The notes under the pieces were generated by a model that searched no databases, had not been told where the DNA came from, and was given only the letters and a program-made list of their open reading frames with translations. DNA of 64,000 bases from NCBI GenBank assembly GCA_002633025.1, contig NMRB01000054.1, forward strand, positions 149,134-213,133. The letters are read 5' to 3'. The position numbers and the translations under genes were made by a program. Origin of the DNA: Notospermus geniculatus. Its lineage: Eukaryota > Nemertea > Pilidiophora > Heteronemertea > Lineidae. Position 1 is the stretch's first letter. Each line of letters opens with the position of its first letter. Of this stretch, positions 13,003-22,848 are shown piece after piece.

Positions 13003-13606
13003 ATGCACACTATTTTCCTCTTTCTCTCCCAGGTTTACACTAATGCTACATAGAGTGAAAATTCTGTAGCTGTTATTTTCACAATCTACTTAACCAACAT
13101 AATATATATTTCCTGATCCAAATGTCAGTCACCAACCAAGTTTGGACTGTCTCCACTCTCAGCATCAAGCAGCATCGGGGACTTGATGATTCCAATGCAA
13201 TCTCTCCCGACTCAGGCTACATGAATCTTCTCTCTATACTTGCTTTCTCTTTTATTTCTAGTGATAGATCTGTGGCGTGTTGTAGTAGCGGCTTTGGAAC
13301 TAACTACCGGTACTTTTAGGCATTGGTGTGCAGCTTAAATGACTTAATAGTGCATTTCTCAGGTTGATATAATGTGCCAATCACATGGCAGGGACAGTGT
13401 TTTGGAAAAATATTAAGGAAAACTTTTCCAACTCCATTTTGGATTGAAACTAAATGGTTCATACTACTTTGATTTACAGCAAACAGAGTACAAACCAAAG
13501 GCCTACTGGTCAGAATTTGAGCTGCACTGCCAATCTGTCGCATTCTTTTGGTTGCACTTTTTGCGCATGCATACAGCTTTTAGAATCTTGTCCCTTGTTT
13601 TTCCAG

Positions 13607-13660
13607 ATCATTCCAACTCCTGATGACAAATTGAAATATTTCACAAAGCATGATGAATAA
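13607..13660 (+). CDS. PRDX4: PRDX4 alternative last exon 5b
   Basis: A consensus acceptor (tttttccag) precedes an exon that encodes IIPTPDDKLKYFTKHDE and a stop, in the phase required by exon 4 (phase 0). It is a clear paralogue of exon 5a, which reads [19 protein letters not shown]. Both keep the YF motif. The 5b product would be 249 residues and end KHDE, one residue short of an HDEL signal. Lack of stops and conserved motif suggest it is used, as an alternative to 5a. Confidence 0.85.
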   Translation: MIPTPDDKLKYFTKHDE

Positions 13661-14958
13661 GAAGAAATGACTGATTTGTTTGGTTCTGCATGAATATTGC
13701 AGCTATATTTATTACACTGGCCCCTTTGATTCCTTTGTGGAAAAAAACAGAACCATGGATGCAACTGACGTGGTTGATTGTGCCTTGTTTTCTTATTGTT
13801 TGTGTAGTTGCGCAGAACTGTTGTTAGTTAGGTGTATGATTATGTTCTTTTCACAATAAGGACTGTAAAGGGTTACCATGGTTACAGGTCAGCTTGTACC
13901 CACCCAACTCGTCGTACTCATCCCTCGGTCAGCTCGTACCTGGCCTTAGCTGCTAAACTTTGATGTGCTAACAAATCAGTTGGAATTTCTCGCTTAATGT
14001 ACTTTTTTCTGTTGGGGATTGTCTTCTAGGTCTGTCTGGTGTTTTGCTCAAAGAGTATGCTTAAAGCGAATTGTTCGCGTCTGTCCAAAGTGAACCAAAA
14101 ATAATAAAACAACCCATTTTATTAGTAACAACAACTGGTAAATGCATTGCGGCGGCCGCTCCGGAAACTGTTCTGCGGAATATTTGACTCGGTGCGAATA
14201 GTCCGCTTTAAGATGAAAGATCTTACTGAGATCTACGTGTGACTTAATTCCATTAAGATAAGAATTGCCGACTTGGTTTGTAGAGTCAGTTGACTTGTTA
14301 ATGTTTTTGTTGTATGATCATACCATCATATTTAAGGATCATTAGTTGCTTCTTCAGTATTCACATCTTGAAATTGCTATGGTAGTGGGATATATAATGT
14401 TCTAAGTGTCAGGGTCGATGCAAACCACATGTGTGGAGGTTTGCTCTGTGAAGGCATACCCCAAGACAGTGGAGGGTGTTGGTTTTGTTCTAAATAGGGC
14501 AGTCAAATATGTTATCCTTTTGTTTCAAATTAGTGAAGAAAGCACTATTACATTGCCATGAAACTGCAAGGTTGGAATCATGTCACTAACATAGATGCTT
14601 GCAGGTTCAACAAGCTTAGTTTGAACCTGGCTTCCACTGTTTGAACCTTCTTAATCCATCTTTTTGTTGGTTTGGGGTGTACATTTTTACATGTTCATGC
14701 ATTTTCCAATCACGTCATTCATATTTGTGAAAATAAATGACTTGTTCTTAGTAACTCGTGTCTATTTTTCATTTATACTTCTGCTGGTGGAAAGTAACTC
14801 TGCTCTGCCCACCACAATTTGAGTACTCAAATGTTCCACTAGAGGTCACTCATACGTCGAGTCCCCGTGGTTGTCAAGAACAGAAGTTTGGCGGTTATGT
14901 TTCGTACCCTCCGCTAGAGGTCCCTAAAGTAGGTTGGACACGGTCGGTGGCAACAATA
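13661..14958. other. PRDX4 downstream region
   Basis: This holds the presumed 3' UTR of the 5b isoform, the MITE at 14060-14212, and an AATAAA at about 14731. No other gene is visible. Confidence 0.4.
14060..14212. mobile_element. 153-bp MITE with CTTAAAGC ends, copy 2 (inverted)
   Basis: It is the reverse complement of 8812-8963 with small differences. The terminal words are CTTAAAGC and GCTTTAAG. Confidence 0.65.
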
Positions 14959-15379
14959 GGGAGTTTTCGCAAATCTGACGAAAAACGAAGTACGAAATAC
15001 GAAATTGGACGTCATATCCATGACGTAATGTATTTCAGGAAATGGCTGGTACCACAATATTAAATATCGCCTGCTGCAAGAGCGTCTTTTACCGTATGAC
15101 GTTATAACGACAGAGGTACGGTGTATATTAAACTTTGAAATTTATCTTTCGTTTCCACTTCGTTGATACGAAATGGAAATTTAAAAATTCAACATGCGCC
15201 ATAACTCTTTCGATCTAATACCCGCCGCACACGAGTGCAATTTTGTCTCCAACTAAAAGACGCACTGGCAGGAGGGACATTTGTGGTACCAACCATTTCC
15301 TGAAATACATTACGTCATGGATATGACGTCCAATTTCGTATTTCGTACTTCGTTTTTCGTCAGATTTGCGAAAACTCCC
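14959..15379. mobile_element. 421-bp palindromic MITE, TA-flanked
   Basis: The ends GGGAGTTTTCGCAAATCTGA and its mirror are perfect for about 100 bp, and the whole element is close to a full palindrome. TA flanks both ends, as for Tc1/mariner-type target sites. Related copies lie at 39208-39595 and 56475-56870 in aminopeptidase intron 3. Confidence 0.85.
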
Positions 15380-16364
15380 TACTAACGAAAAGCCAGAGCG
15401 AAAACACAGCCAATTTAAAAATTGATCAGATCACGGCCAGCAGGACAGTTTATTTACATAAGAACATCACCCTTTATCGTGATAAATCAAAGGCCTTGTG
15501 TTGAAGTGACGGGTCATTATCATGACCAAGGAACCTTTCAAACGCCAGAAAAAGATTTCGTATCAATCAAACCATTCAAGCAGGCATGTGCCGAGACGAG
15601 ACCTTTGAAAACTACACAATGAGTATGGATTCTTGACAATGTCACCTCCTAGGCTTTTCTAAAGTCGGTTATCGACTGTCACAACCCAATCGTTTTGTAT
15701 ACACCGATATACTGTTGCGGTTCCTCAATAGGCCTCAAGCTATCGGCCAAGGAGACTTGGAAACTTTACAGTCTTTCATTCAAGATGTTTGTGACAGTGC
15801 GAAAAATCTGTGAACACGGGCCCCTGGAGAGCTGTCAGTGAATGTGAAGCAAAGGGCACGTCACTTTTTTACATTCGGAGAGATTCCGAAAAGGTGCATC
15901 GCTGCACAGACTAATTCCCCAAGATTAAATATGACTACAGATCCAGTGTTATCCCCGGGATATTTTTCCCGGGGACATACTTTCCTTTGACACGGGGCGC
16001 GTAAACTTCCTGTTGTTTGGTTGGCGTCACGAAATAAAACTTCCCGTGGACGGTATTGGGCCACTGGAAGGACATGCAAGAACGAATACATGATACCGGG
16101 AACAGGTGATAAATGTGCATTGAAATGTGAATTTATTTCATGAAAATTATCATAAAAATGACTTCAAGCACCTTCAATGCACGTGAGAATCATGGAATGA
16201 TATAGAAAAACTGCATAGACATAATAGACATAGATATCTACTAAAAATTGAGCAAACGGAACAATGGTGATGACTGCCACAGTGAGCATCAAAATCTATA
16301 AAGAAACTGTTCTAACGTCGTTTTTGAATGTTTCCGACCTGCGAGTGTTCAGTTCCTCTAGGCT
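15380..16364. other. Stretch without recognisable gene
   Basis: No open frame here resembles a known family. From about 16080 the sequence is related to 19942-20120, which marks the 3' edge of the PAQR tandem duplication. Confidence 0.5.
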
Positions 16365-16648
16365 CACTGAAAAACTTTTCTTCGTCAAAATCACGAACTT
16401 AGGTTCGTTTTCCATCACCAAACTGAGTATCTATTAAATTCGTCAAAATGACAAGTCCAGGTTCGTCATTTTAACGAACTCGTGACGAACATAAACAAGG
16501 GTTCATCAAAATGACGAACGTGACGCACTCTTGTTTATGTTCGTCAAAATGACGAACCTGGACTTGTCATTTTGACGAATTTAGACAGTTTGGTGATTAT
16601 GAAAACGAACCAAAGTTCGTCATTTTGATGAAGAAAAGTTTTTCAGTG
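16365..16648. mobile_element. 284-bp MITE with CACTGAAAAACTTTTCTTC ends
   Basis: The left end CACTGAAAAACTTTTCTTC is mirrored exactly at the right end, and repeated gttcgtcattttgac words fill the interior in both orientations. It lies 3' of PAQR copy 1 and is absent 3' of copy 2. Confidence 0.8.
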
Positions 16649-16772
16649 TATTTATCAACTTCACAACAGGGACACACAAAGAAACATGCCGATCTATCTG
16701 TCAGCGTTTCCCAAACATTAAGAGGAAACACTGACATCGCAAACACTGACAGACGTTACACCGCCGGCATGT

Positions 16773-16866
16773 AGACTCGGGACCCAGTCGTTGTGTCGCT
16801 CCGGCCGCCGCACTACACTCCACTAGTGCGGCGGCCGGAGCGACACAACGACTGGGTCCCGAGTCT
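16773..16866. repeat. GC-rich perfect palindrome, 43-bp arms
   Basis: Arms 16773-16815 and 16824-16866 are exact reverse complements with an 8-base loop. The inner arm is very GC-rich (cggccgccgcacta). The flanks ccggcatg also pair partly. It is just 3' of PAQR copy 1. Confidence 0.85.
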
Positions 16867-16934
16867 ACCGGCATGAGGCGCCGAGTGCGGACCCTGGCAT
16901 CGGGCAGCTCCGGGCTCCCTGGCCAAACTAAAAC

Positions 16935-17960
16935 CTATGACAATTTTGAATGTTTGCGTTCCCTGCGTATCACGAGTTGAATGCAATGCATTACAACAGC
17001 AAGATTGAGGAGAGTGAAGAGAAAGAAGTAGAACCACATTGAGCCGTACTGAGAGATGGTCTCTCTCATCTCCTGAGTGATGTAAGCCAAGTGGACATCG
17101 TAGTAGGCGCCCGTCTGTTGTACGGCATATGTCGCTGTGATAAAAATATGGACAAGCATGTGGCTGTGCCCAAAGATGTCAAAATGCCCAGGGAAGAAAC
17201 GTTCTGGGGTGTGACTGGTGTAAAAGAATCCGGTGATGATAAAAAGAAGGTTTGAGAGGTGGAGACGGTTGCCGACGAGTCTTTCGAGGTCTTGGTCCGG
17301 CAGCTCGGTTGAGGCAGCATCGGGAAAGTTCAGGCGTGCGACCAAAGGTATGACACCGAATGTAAGAGAGATTGCATTAGGCAGCAGGTTGAAAAGCTTG
17401 TAACTTGATGGATGATGGGGTTTGACCAGGGCGCGGCCGTAACACATCAGGGCATTCACACTCGCCGACACAACCACGGAGAAAATCATGGCGTACGGTC
17501 CGATGAAGTTGATCCACCGCCGGTCATAGCAATGATGGAACATCAGCACGTGTGTTCCAAAGTTTGAAGCGCTTATTCCCGCGTAATCGAAGAAATAGAC
17601 GCATTCGTTGACGACGAGAGATTTTGAGCGGAATATATGCGTCAGAGTGCTTCCGATCAGCATCATGTTGCAGCAGACGCCGTGCAGCCATATTGATGAC
17701 GTCACACCCGGTTCGTCAAATTGATCGGTGATGCTGTGAGTTACTGTCAGATACGTCATAACCATCATTCCGATGATATGTGTCCAAATATTGAAGGTTT
17801 CGTTGTGAAATTGGAAGATACTCTTGATGTAGTAAGACCATGGTTTCTCACTGGGTCTGTAACCTGTCAGGACGCCGAGGTTCTTGAAGCTGTCAGGTAC
17901 GTCATGGCAAGAGAGGGTGTCGCGATGTTTGGGAAAGAAGACGTATTCTTTCTGCCCCAT
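16935..17960 (-). CDS. Class II PAQR, membrane progestin receptor-like, copy 1
   Basis: The coding sequence is uninterrupted, 341 residues, starting MGQKEYVFFPKH. It shows the PAQR hallmarks: GYRP at about 33, HNETFNIWTH (the ExxNxxTH motif) near 52-61, and PERFFPGHFDIFGHSHMLVH with the conserved His/Asp metal-site residues near 255-275. About seven hydrophobic segments follow in order. GYRP and PERxFPG place it with PAQR5/7/8 (mPR) rather than adiponectin receptors; the exact orthologue is not assignable. These proteins are plasma-membrane steroid receptors. An acceptor at 17981-17983, just upstream of the ATG, and a donor at 19318-19319 in a block shared with copy 2 indicate a non-coding first exon; the intron between holds the 893-bp insertion at 18007-18899. 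Confidence 0.93.
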   Translation of the reverse strand: MGQKEYVFFPKHRDTLSCHDVPDSFKNLGVLTGYRPSEKPWSYYIKSIFQFHNETFNIWTHIIGMMVMTYLTVTHSITDQFDEPGVTSSIWLHGVCCNMMLIGSTLTHIFRSKSLVVNECVYFFDYAGISASNFGTHVLMFHHCYDRRWINFIGPYAMIFSVVVSASVNALMCYGRALVKPHHPSSYKLFNLLPNAISLTFGVIPLVARLNFPDAASTELPDQDLERLVGNRLHLSNLLFIITGFFYTSHTPERFFPGHFDIFGHSHMLVHIFITATYAVQQTGAYYDVHLAYITQEMRETISQYGSMWFYFFLFTLLNLAVVMHCIQLVIRRERKHSKLS

Positions 17961-18006
17961 TGTCGATATACAACAGCTCCCTGTAAAGAAAATTATGGCT
18001 AGATCA

Positions 18007-18899
18007 TACTTCTAATTCGACTTGAAAGTGCCAGCCTGAAGAAGACCCCGGTTTGGGTCGAAAAGGGGCTGGGCAGAAATGAAGGGTTCTTACAAGTTCG
18101 GCATAACTCTGAAACTACTGCTTCGATCTGCCTGAAACTTGCACAGATGATGCTTTGTACTGAATGATGAACAACTATGATGACACAAAAACAATTACGT
18201 TTCTCTTTACTGATTAAATTAGGGAGACAATGCCAGATTTTGGAGGCCTAGAAAGGCGAGAAATAGTCATTATTTCACCGCAGAATTTTACCTGGGCCTG
18301 TGTCATTTTACAAAGCCATTCAACCAGTCAGAAACTGACCACAGGCCTGGGAATTGGTGATGTCACCCAAAATGAACCATTGTGAATGCACACTTCAGTT
18401 CCAACCCAACGGTAATTCATGTGAAATCAAGTTTGACTGAGTCATTCTTGGTGAATTGTGAGTGGTTCCCAGGCCTGTGGTCAGTTTTCACATTGGTTAG
18501 AATGGCTTTGTAAAAGCTTGCTGAATTTGCAGAGGTTAGGCATTTGAACCAAAAATCTAAAAAACATTTCTTTGTGGAAAACAATTAAAACAATTAGCTC
18601 TATCACACAACCTTGTTAGCATTTTATGTGACATAGGCCCAGGTGAAATTCTGCGGTGAAATAATGACTATTCCTAGTCTTTCTAGGCCTCTGAAATCGG
18701 GCATTGTTTCCCTAATTAGTAAAAAGCAATGCAATTGTTTTCATGTCATCATAGTTGTTAATCATTCAGTACAAGGCATCATCTGTGCAAGTTTCAAGCA
18801 AATCGAAACAGTAGTTTAAGAGTTATGCCGAACTTGTAACAACCCTTCATTTCTGCCCAGCCCCTTTGCAAAATTTCTTGAGGACGACTTCGGTTATTA
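18007..18899. mobile_element. 893-bp foldback insertion with 13-bp target duplication
   Basis: tatggctagatca occurs on both sides (17994-18006 and 18900-18912), and PAQR copy 2 lacks the insertion. Long inverted arms meet in the middle: ggggctgggcagaaatgaag near 18064 is mirrored near 18855. Its left part carries gcctgaagaagaccccggtt, a word found in related insertions near 34690, 37360, 44200 and 51950. The long, non-fixed target duplication points to reverse-transcription-type insertion. Confidence 0.8.
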
Positions 18900-19087
18900 T
18901 ATGGCTAGATCAAGAGGACTCGCCCCACAAACGAAAGTATCTTACTCTATGGCTTGTCACAAAACGACGTGCTCTTACCCACGTCATATGATCCAATGTC
19001 ACATTGGGTCAAAAGAAAGGCTTTGACTCATTCCTTTTTGCTTTACAATGTATGAAGAATTCAGTGCGCAAAGCTGAATTAGAGCAT

Positions 19088-19253
19088 AAGGCCTTGTTCG
19101 CACTGCAGGAGCGGTGCGATCTTACAGCATCGCGTCCCCGGGATCGCGTCGCACCGCAAGTGTGAACAGCTATATAGGCCTATGCTTAACAGTGGAAACA
19201 ATCAGGCGCGAAAAATTTCGCATCGCAGCGCGCCTGCAGTGTGAACAAGGCTT
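19088..19253. mobile_element. ~166-bp inverted-repeat MITE
   Basis: The left end aaggccttgttcgcactgca is mirrored by the right end tgcagtgtgaacaaggctt. The interior contains gcgatc-rich palindromes. It lies in the 5' region of PAQR copy 1. Confidence 0.65.
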
Positions 19254-20236
19254 TAACAAGACTTTCGTCATACCACCCAATGATAGGACATTAGTAGGAG
19301 ATAGAGAAATCATACTCACGTAATCAAGAGGAATTGAGGATGAGGATGAGCCGAAATGGAGACAAGTTTCGTCCAAGGTGTTCCAACATTCACAGTTCAT
19401 TGGTGTTGTCCTTGGAGAACGGCTCACCTCGGTGTCATTGCTAGGGCATTGCTTACACCCACAAAACACGGTTCACAGCTTGTCGTGTGAAGCCATGCTT
19501 TCTCTATACATTATAAAGCACAATTCACAATTCACTAGGCCTACATGTACATACATATACATTATTAATTTGTGTAAGGATAGGGCCTACGTTGTGGGAC
19601 AAACATATTATTACCACACAAGGTTCATTTAACAAGTAATCACTATGCATGTAGGCCAATAAGTTTAGAATGGCATTATGTTGGGCCTTCTATGCGGCAC
19701 AGCAGGCCGATCCAAGAAGATCGCTTGGGCTGTGCCCCGATTGGCCGTCGATCACGATGAAATTTTTCATCCAATTCTTTGGTTACATCTTTTGGTCAAA
19801 TTTATTTCGGAGGCCATAAGGAAACATGAACAAAATATAAGTACTAAAGTATATAATTAGTACTAAAGTATACAATATTTTATACAATATATAATATAAT
19901 TAAGAATCATTTGAATACCAACACTGAGTAAGAGACCTGCTAGAACGAATACATGACCGAACAGGTGGTGAAGCCATAAGATGTAAATTTATCAAAATTG
20001 TCACGAAAATGACATCCTTCGGTGCGTTAGATTCTTGGAATGGTACAGAAAAAATTGCATAGATATTTACCACAAATTAGCATACGAATCCATGGTGATA
20101 CATGTACTAGTAATCTTACAACTAATTATAATCTTTGTTCCTGCATTTTCCCGGACTCCCCATTCTGAGGCAGACGGGATTAGGACCTCGCCTAAGCTTC
20201 GGTCCACGTTAGGGTTCCCCGGTCAATTCCTTAAAT

Positions 20237-21262
20237 CTAGGACGACTTGGCAAGTTTCTTTTTCCTGCCTATCACGATTTGAATGCAATGCATTACAACA
20301 GCAAGATTAAGGGCGGTAAGGAGAAAGAAGTAGAACCACATTGAGCCGTACTGAGAGATGGTCTCTCTCATCTCCTGAGTGATGTAAGCCAAGTGGACAT
20401 CATAGTAGGCACCCTTCTGTTGTACGGCGTGTGTCGCTGTTATAAAAATATGGACAAGCATGTGGCTGTGCCCAAAGATGTCAAAATGCCCTGGGAAGAA
20501 ACGTTCTGGGATATGACTGGCGTAAAAGAACCCGGTGATGATAAAAAGAAGGTTTGAGAGGTGGAGACGGTTGCCGACGAGTCTTTCGAGGTCCTGGTCC
20601 GGCAGCTCCGTTGCCGCAGCATCGGGGAAGTTCAATCGTGCGACCAAAGGTATGACACCGAATGTAAGAGAGATTGCATTAGGCAGCAGGTTGAAAAGCT
20701 TGTAACTTGATGGATGATGTGGTTTCACCAGGGCGCGGCCGTAACACATCAGAACATTCACACTCGCCGACACAACCACGGAGAAAATCATGGCGTAAGG
20801 TCCGATGAAGTTGATCCACCGCCGGTCATAGCAATGATGGAACATCAGCACGTGTGTTCCAAAGTTTGAAGCGCTTATTCCCGCGTAATCGAAGAAATAG
20901 ATGCATTCGTTGACGACGAGAGATTTTGAGCAGAATATGTGCGTCAGAGTGCTTCCGATCAGCATCATGTTGCAGCAGACGCCGTGCAGCCATATTGATG
21001 AGGTCACACCGGGTTCGTCAAATTGATCGGTGATGCTGTGAGTTACTGTCAGATGCGACATGACCACCATTCCGATGATATGTGTCCAAATATTGAAGGT
21101 TTCGTTGTGAAGTTGGAAGATACTCTTGATGTAGTAAGACCATGGTTTTCCACTGGGTCTGTAACCTGTCAGGACGCCGAAGTTCTTGAAGTTGTCAGGT
21201 ACGTCATGGCAAGAGATGGTGTCGCGATGTTTGGGAAAGAAGACGTATTCTTTCTGCCCCAT
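20237..21262 (-). CDS. Class II PAQR, membrane progestin receptor-like, copy 2
   Basis: This 341-residue paralogue of 16935-17960 is over 90% identical along most of its length and keeps all PAQR motifs (HNETFNIWTH, PERFFPG, GHSHMLVH). The main difference is the C-terminus, GRKKKLAKSS against RRERKHSKLS in copy 1. The reading frame is open upstream to 21373, but I start at MGQKEY (21262) because an acceptor (ttttctttacag) lies at 21283-21285 and copy 1 starts at the same residue. A non-coding exon ends at a GTGAGT donor at 21817, in a block conserved with copy 1. The pair arose by tandem duplication with a period of about 3.3 kb. Confidence 0.93.
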   Translation of the reverse strand: MGQKEYVFFPKHRDTISCHDVPDNFKNFGVLTGYRPSGKPWSYYIKSIFQLHNETFNIWTHIIGMVVMSHLTVTHSITDQFDEPGVTSSIWLHGVCCNMMLIGSTLTHIFCSKSLVVNECIYFFDYAGISASNFGTHVLMFHHCYDRRWINFIGPYAMIFSVVVSASVNVLMCYGRALVKPHHPSSYKLFNLLPNAISLTFGVIPLVARLNFPDAAATELPDQDLERLVGNRLHLSNLLFIITGFFYASHIPERFFPGHFDIFGHSHMLVHIFITATHAVQQKGAYYDVHLAYITQEMRETISQYGSMWFYFFLLTALNLAVVMHCIQIVIGRKKKLAKSS

Positions 21263-21375
21263 TATCGATATACAGCAGCTCCCTGTAAAGAAAATGGAGA
21301 AGCTAGACCAAGAGGAAGAAACTCGCCCCACGGGTATCTTACGGCACTCTGTGCTTGTAACTACGGTGGCCAACA

Positions 21376-21638
21376 GAGCTCATTAATGAAAAATATTTGC
21401 ATTTGGATTTTTCCCCGAGGTTTGAACATTTTTCTTGGGGGTTTGTAAAATCCTTAGAAGTTCTTACCGCGGTGAAAACGTTTCCACCTCGGTGAAAATA
21501 ATTTTCACCGCGGTGGAAACGTTTTCACCGCGGTGAGAATGATTTTCACCGCGGTGAGAACTTCTAAAGATTTTACAAACCCCCCAGAAAAATAATCAAC
21601 CTCGGAAAAAATGCAGATGCAAAAATTTTTCATGAGCT
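21376..21638. mobile_element. ~263-bp MITE carrying CACCGCGGTG palindromes
   Basis: The outer words agagctcat..atgaaaaat and their mirror near 21630 form the ends. The centre holds perfect CACCGCGGTG palindromes at 21506, 21526 and 21547, plus decayed ones before them. It lies in the intron upstream of the PAQR copy 2 coding exon. Confidence 0.7.
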
Positions 21639-22350
21639 CTATCTGGGCCATCGTATGTAACAAATACCGCAGTGGATCATCGGAAATGCGACTTCCTTCC
21701 TGATTTGCAATGAATTGGAGAGATCCAGTGTGCAAAGCTGAAGTAAAAGCATTTACTAGACTTCAGTCATACAGCCCATTATGACACATTAGACGGAGAT
21801 AGAGGAATCATACTCACGGAATCAAGAGGAATTGATGACGATGATCAGTCGAAATCGAGACAAATTCAGTCCAGGGCGGGTCCGGTGCTCTATTTTTTTC
21901 GCACGCGAAATCGGTGGGCCAGAAGCGCCGATTCGTTTATAAACACGGCAGTTCGGGGAATGAAAGGTATTTTTGCAACGACTTGTCCACCCTATTAAAC
22001 ACACCATATTCTATTCTTTTGTCTGATTGGACTTGACCATATGGGTACGAAAAAAAGGGATTTATTATTAGAAGGGCATAATACTCACAGCTTGTCTCTC
22101 TATGGATTATAATGTAGGCCTAGCCCTACGACGTGTAGAAATTTAGAGTAAGAATGGTGAATGGTTTTGACAATTGTGTTGAAGACAAAAGAACAGCGCT
22201 AACTTTGGGGTTAACGTTAGCGAGAAGATCTCCTGAACTCTCTAATTGCCAGTGCGGCCAAAACCTGTCGCCGCCGCGTCTTTCTCTCTAACCTTCAGTG
22301 TTGTGTCGGAACAACTTACATTTATCAATGTCATTGGTTTTGGAACTTTT

Positions 22351-22485
22351 CCTGGGCCGACCGCCAAGAAACTCCGTTAGCACAAACAGGGCCTAACAGA
22401 GAAATTCTGTAATGGTAAAAGCCATTGCATACATCTCTGTTCTGCACTGTTAGTGCTATCGGAGTTTCGTGACGGCCCGCCCAGG
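22351..22485. mobile_element. 135-bp inverted-repeat MITE
   Basis: cctgggccgaccgccaagaa is mirrored by ttcgtgacggcccgcccagg with minor mismatches. No coding sequence. Confidence 0.6.
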
Positions 22486-22596
22486 ATTTCATTTAGGCCT
22501 ACACAGTAATGTTTGAAAACTCTGGCCAATACTGTGACGTCTCATGGTTGGGGCCTAGAGCTAAATCGCCCTAGCAAGACTCCTCTTGACAGTGGG

Positions 22597-22848
22597 TATA
22601 AAGTCCGGCAACATAACTACGACCCAACGGAATGCGGAAGTTAGGAAATTGATACATGTACGTGTAGTTGGATTTTCTACGGACCTTTAATCACTCGCAG
22701 CTCTTGAATAACCGGTGCACAGGGCGAACAATCGGGGAACTACCACAAATGGTCGAAAGGCATGATTAAAAACCGCAAAGCTCTGCCACATTACATGACT
22801 TCCGCATTCCATTGGGTCGTAGTTAGATGTTGCCGGACTTTAGTAAAG
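22597..22848. mobile_element. Inverted repeat overlapping the left edge of the duplicated block
   Basis: 22597-22645 is the near-perfect reverse complement of 22797-22848 (shared word gggtcgtagtta). The right arm is also present at about 117-168, so the left arm of copy 1 should lie just outside the window. Confidence 0.7.

Noticed and set aside
21260-21373. N-terminal extension of 37 residues on PAQR copy 2
   Set aside because: A splice acceptor lies between it and MGQKEY, and copy 1 has no matching extension, so the extension is intron sequence.
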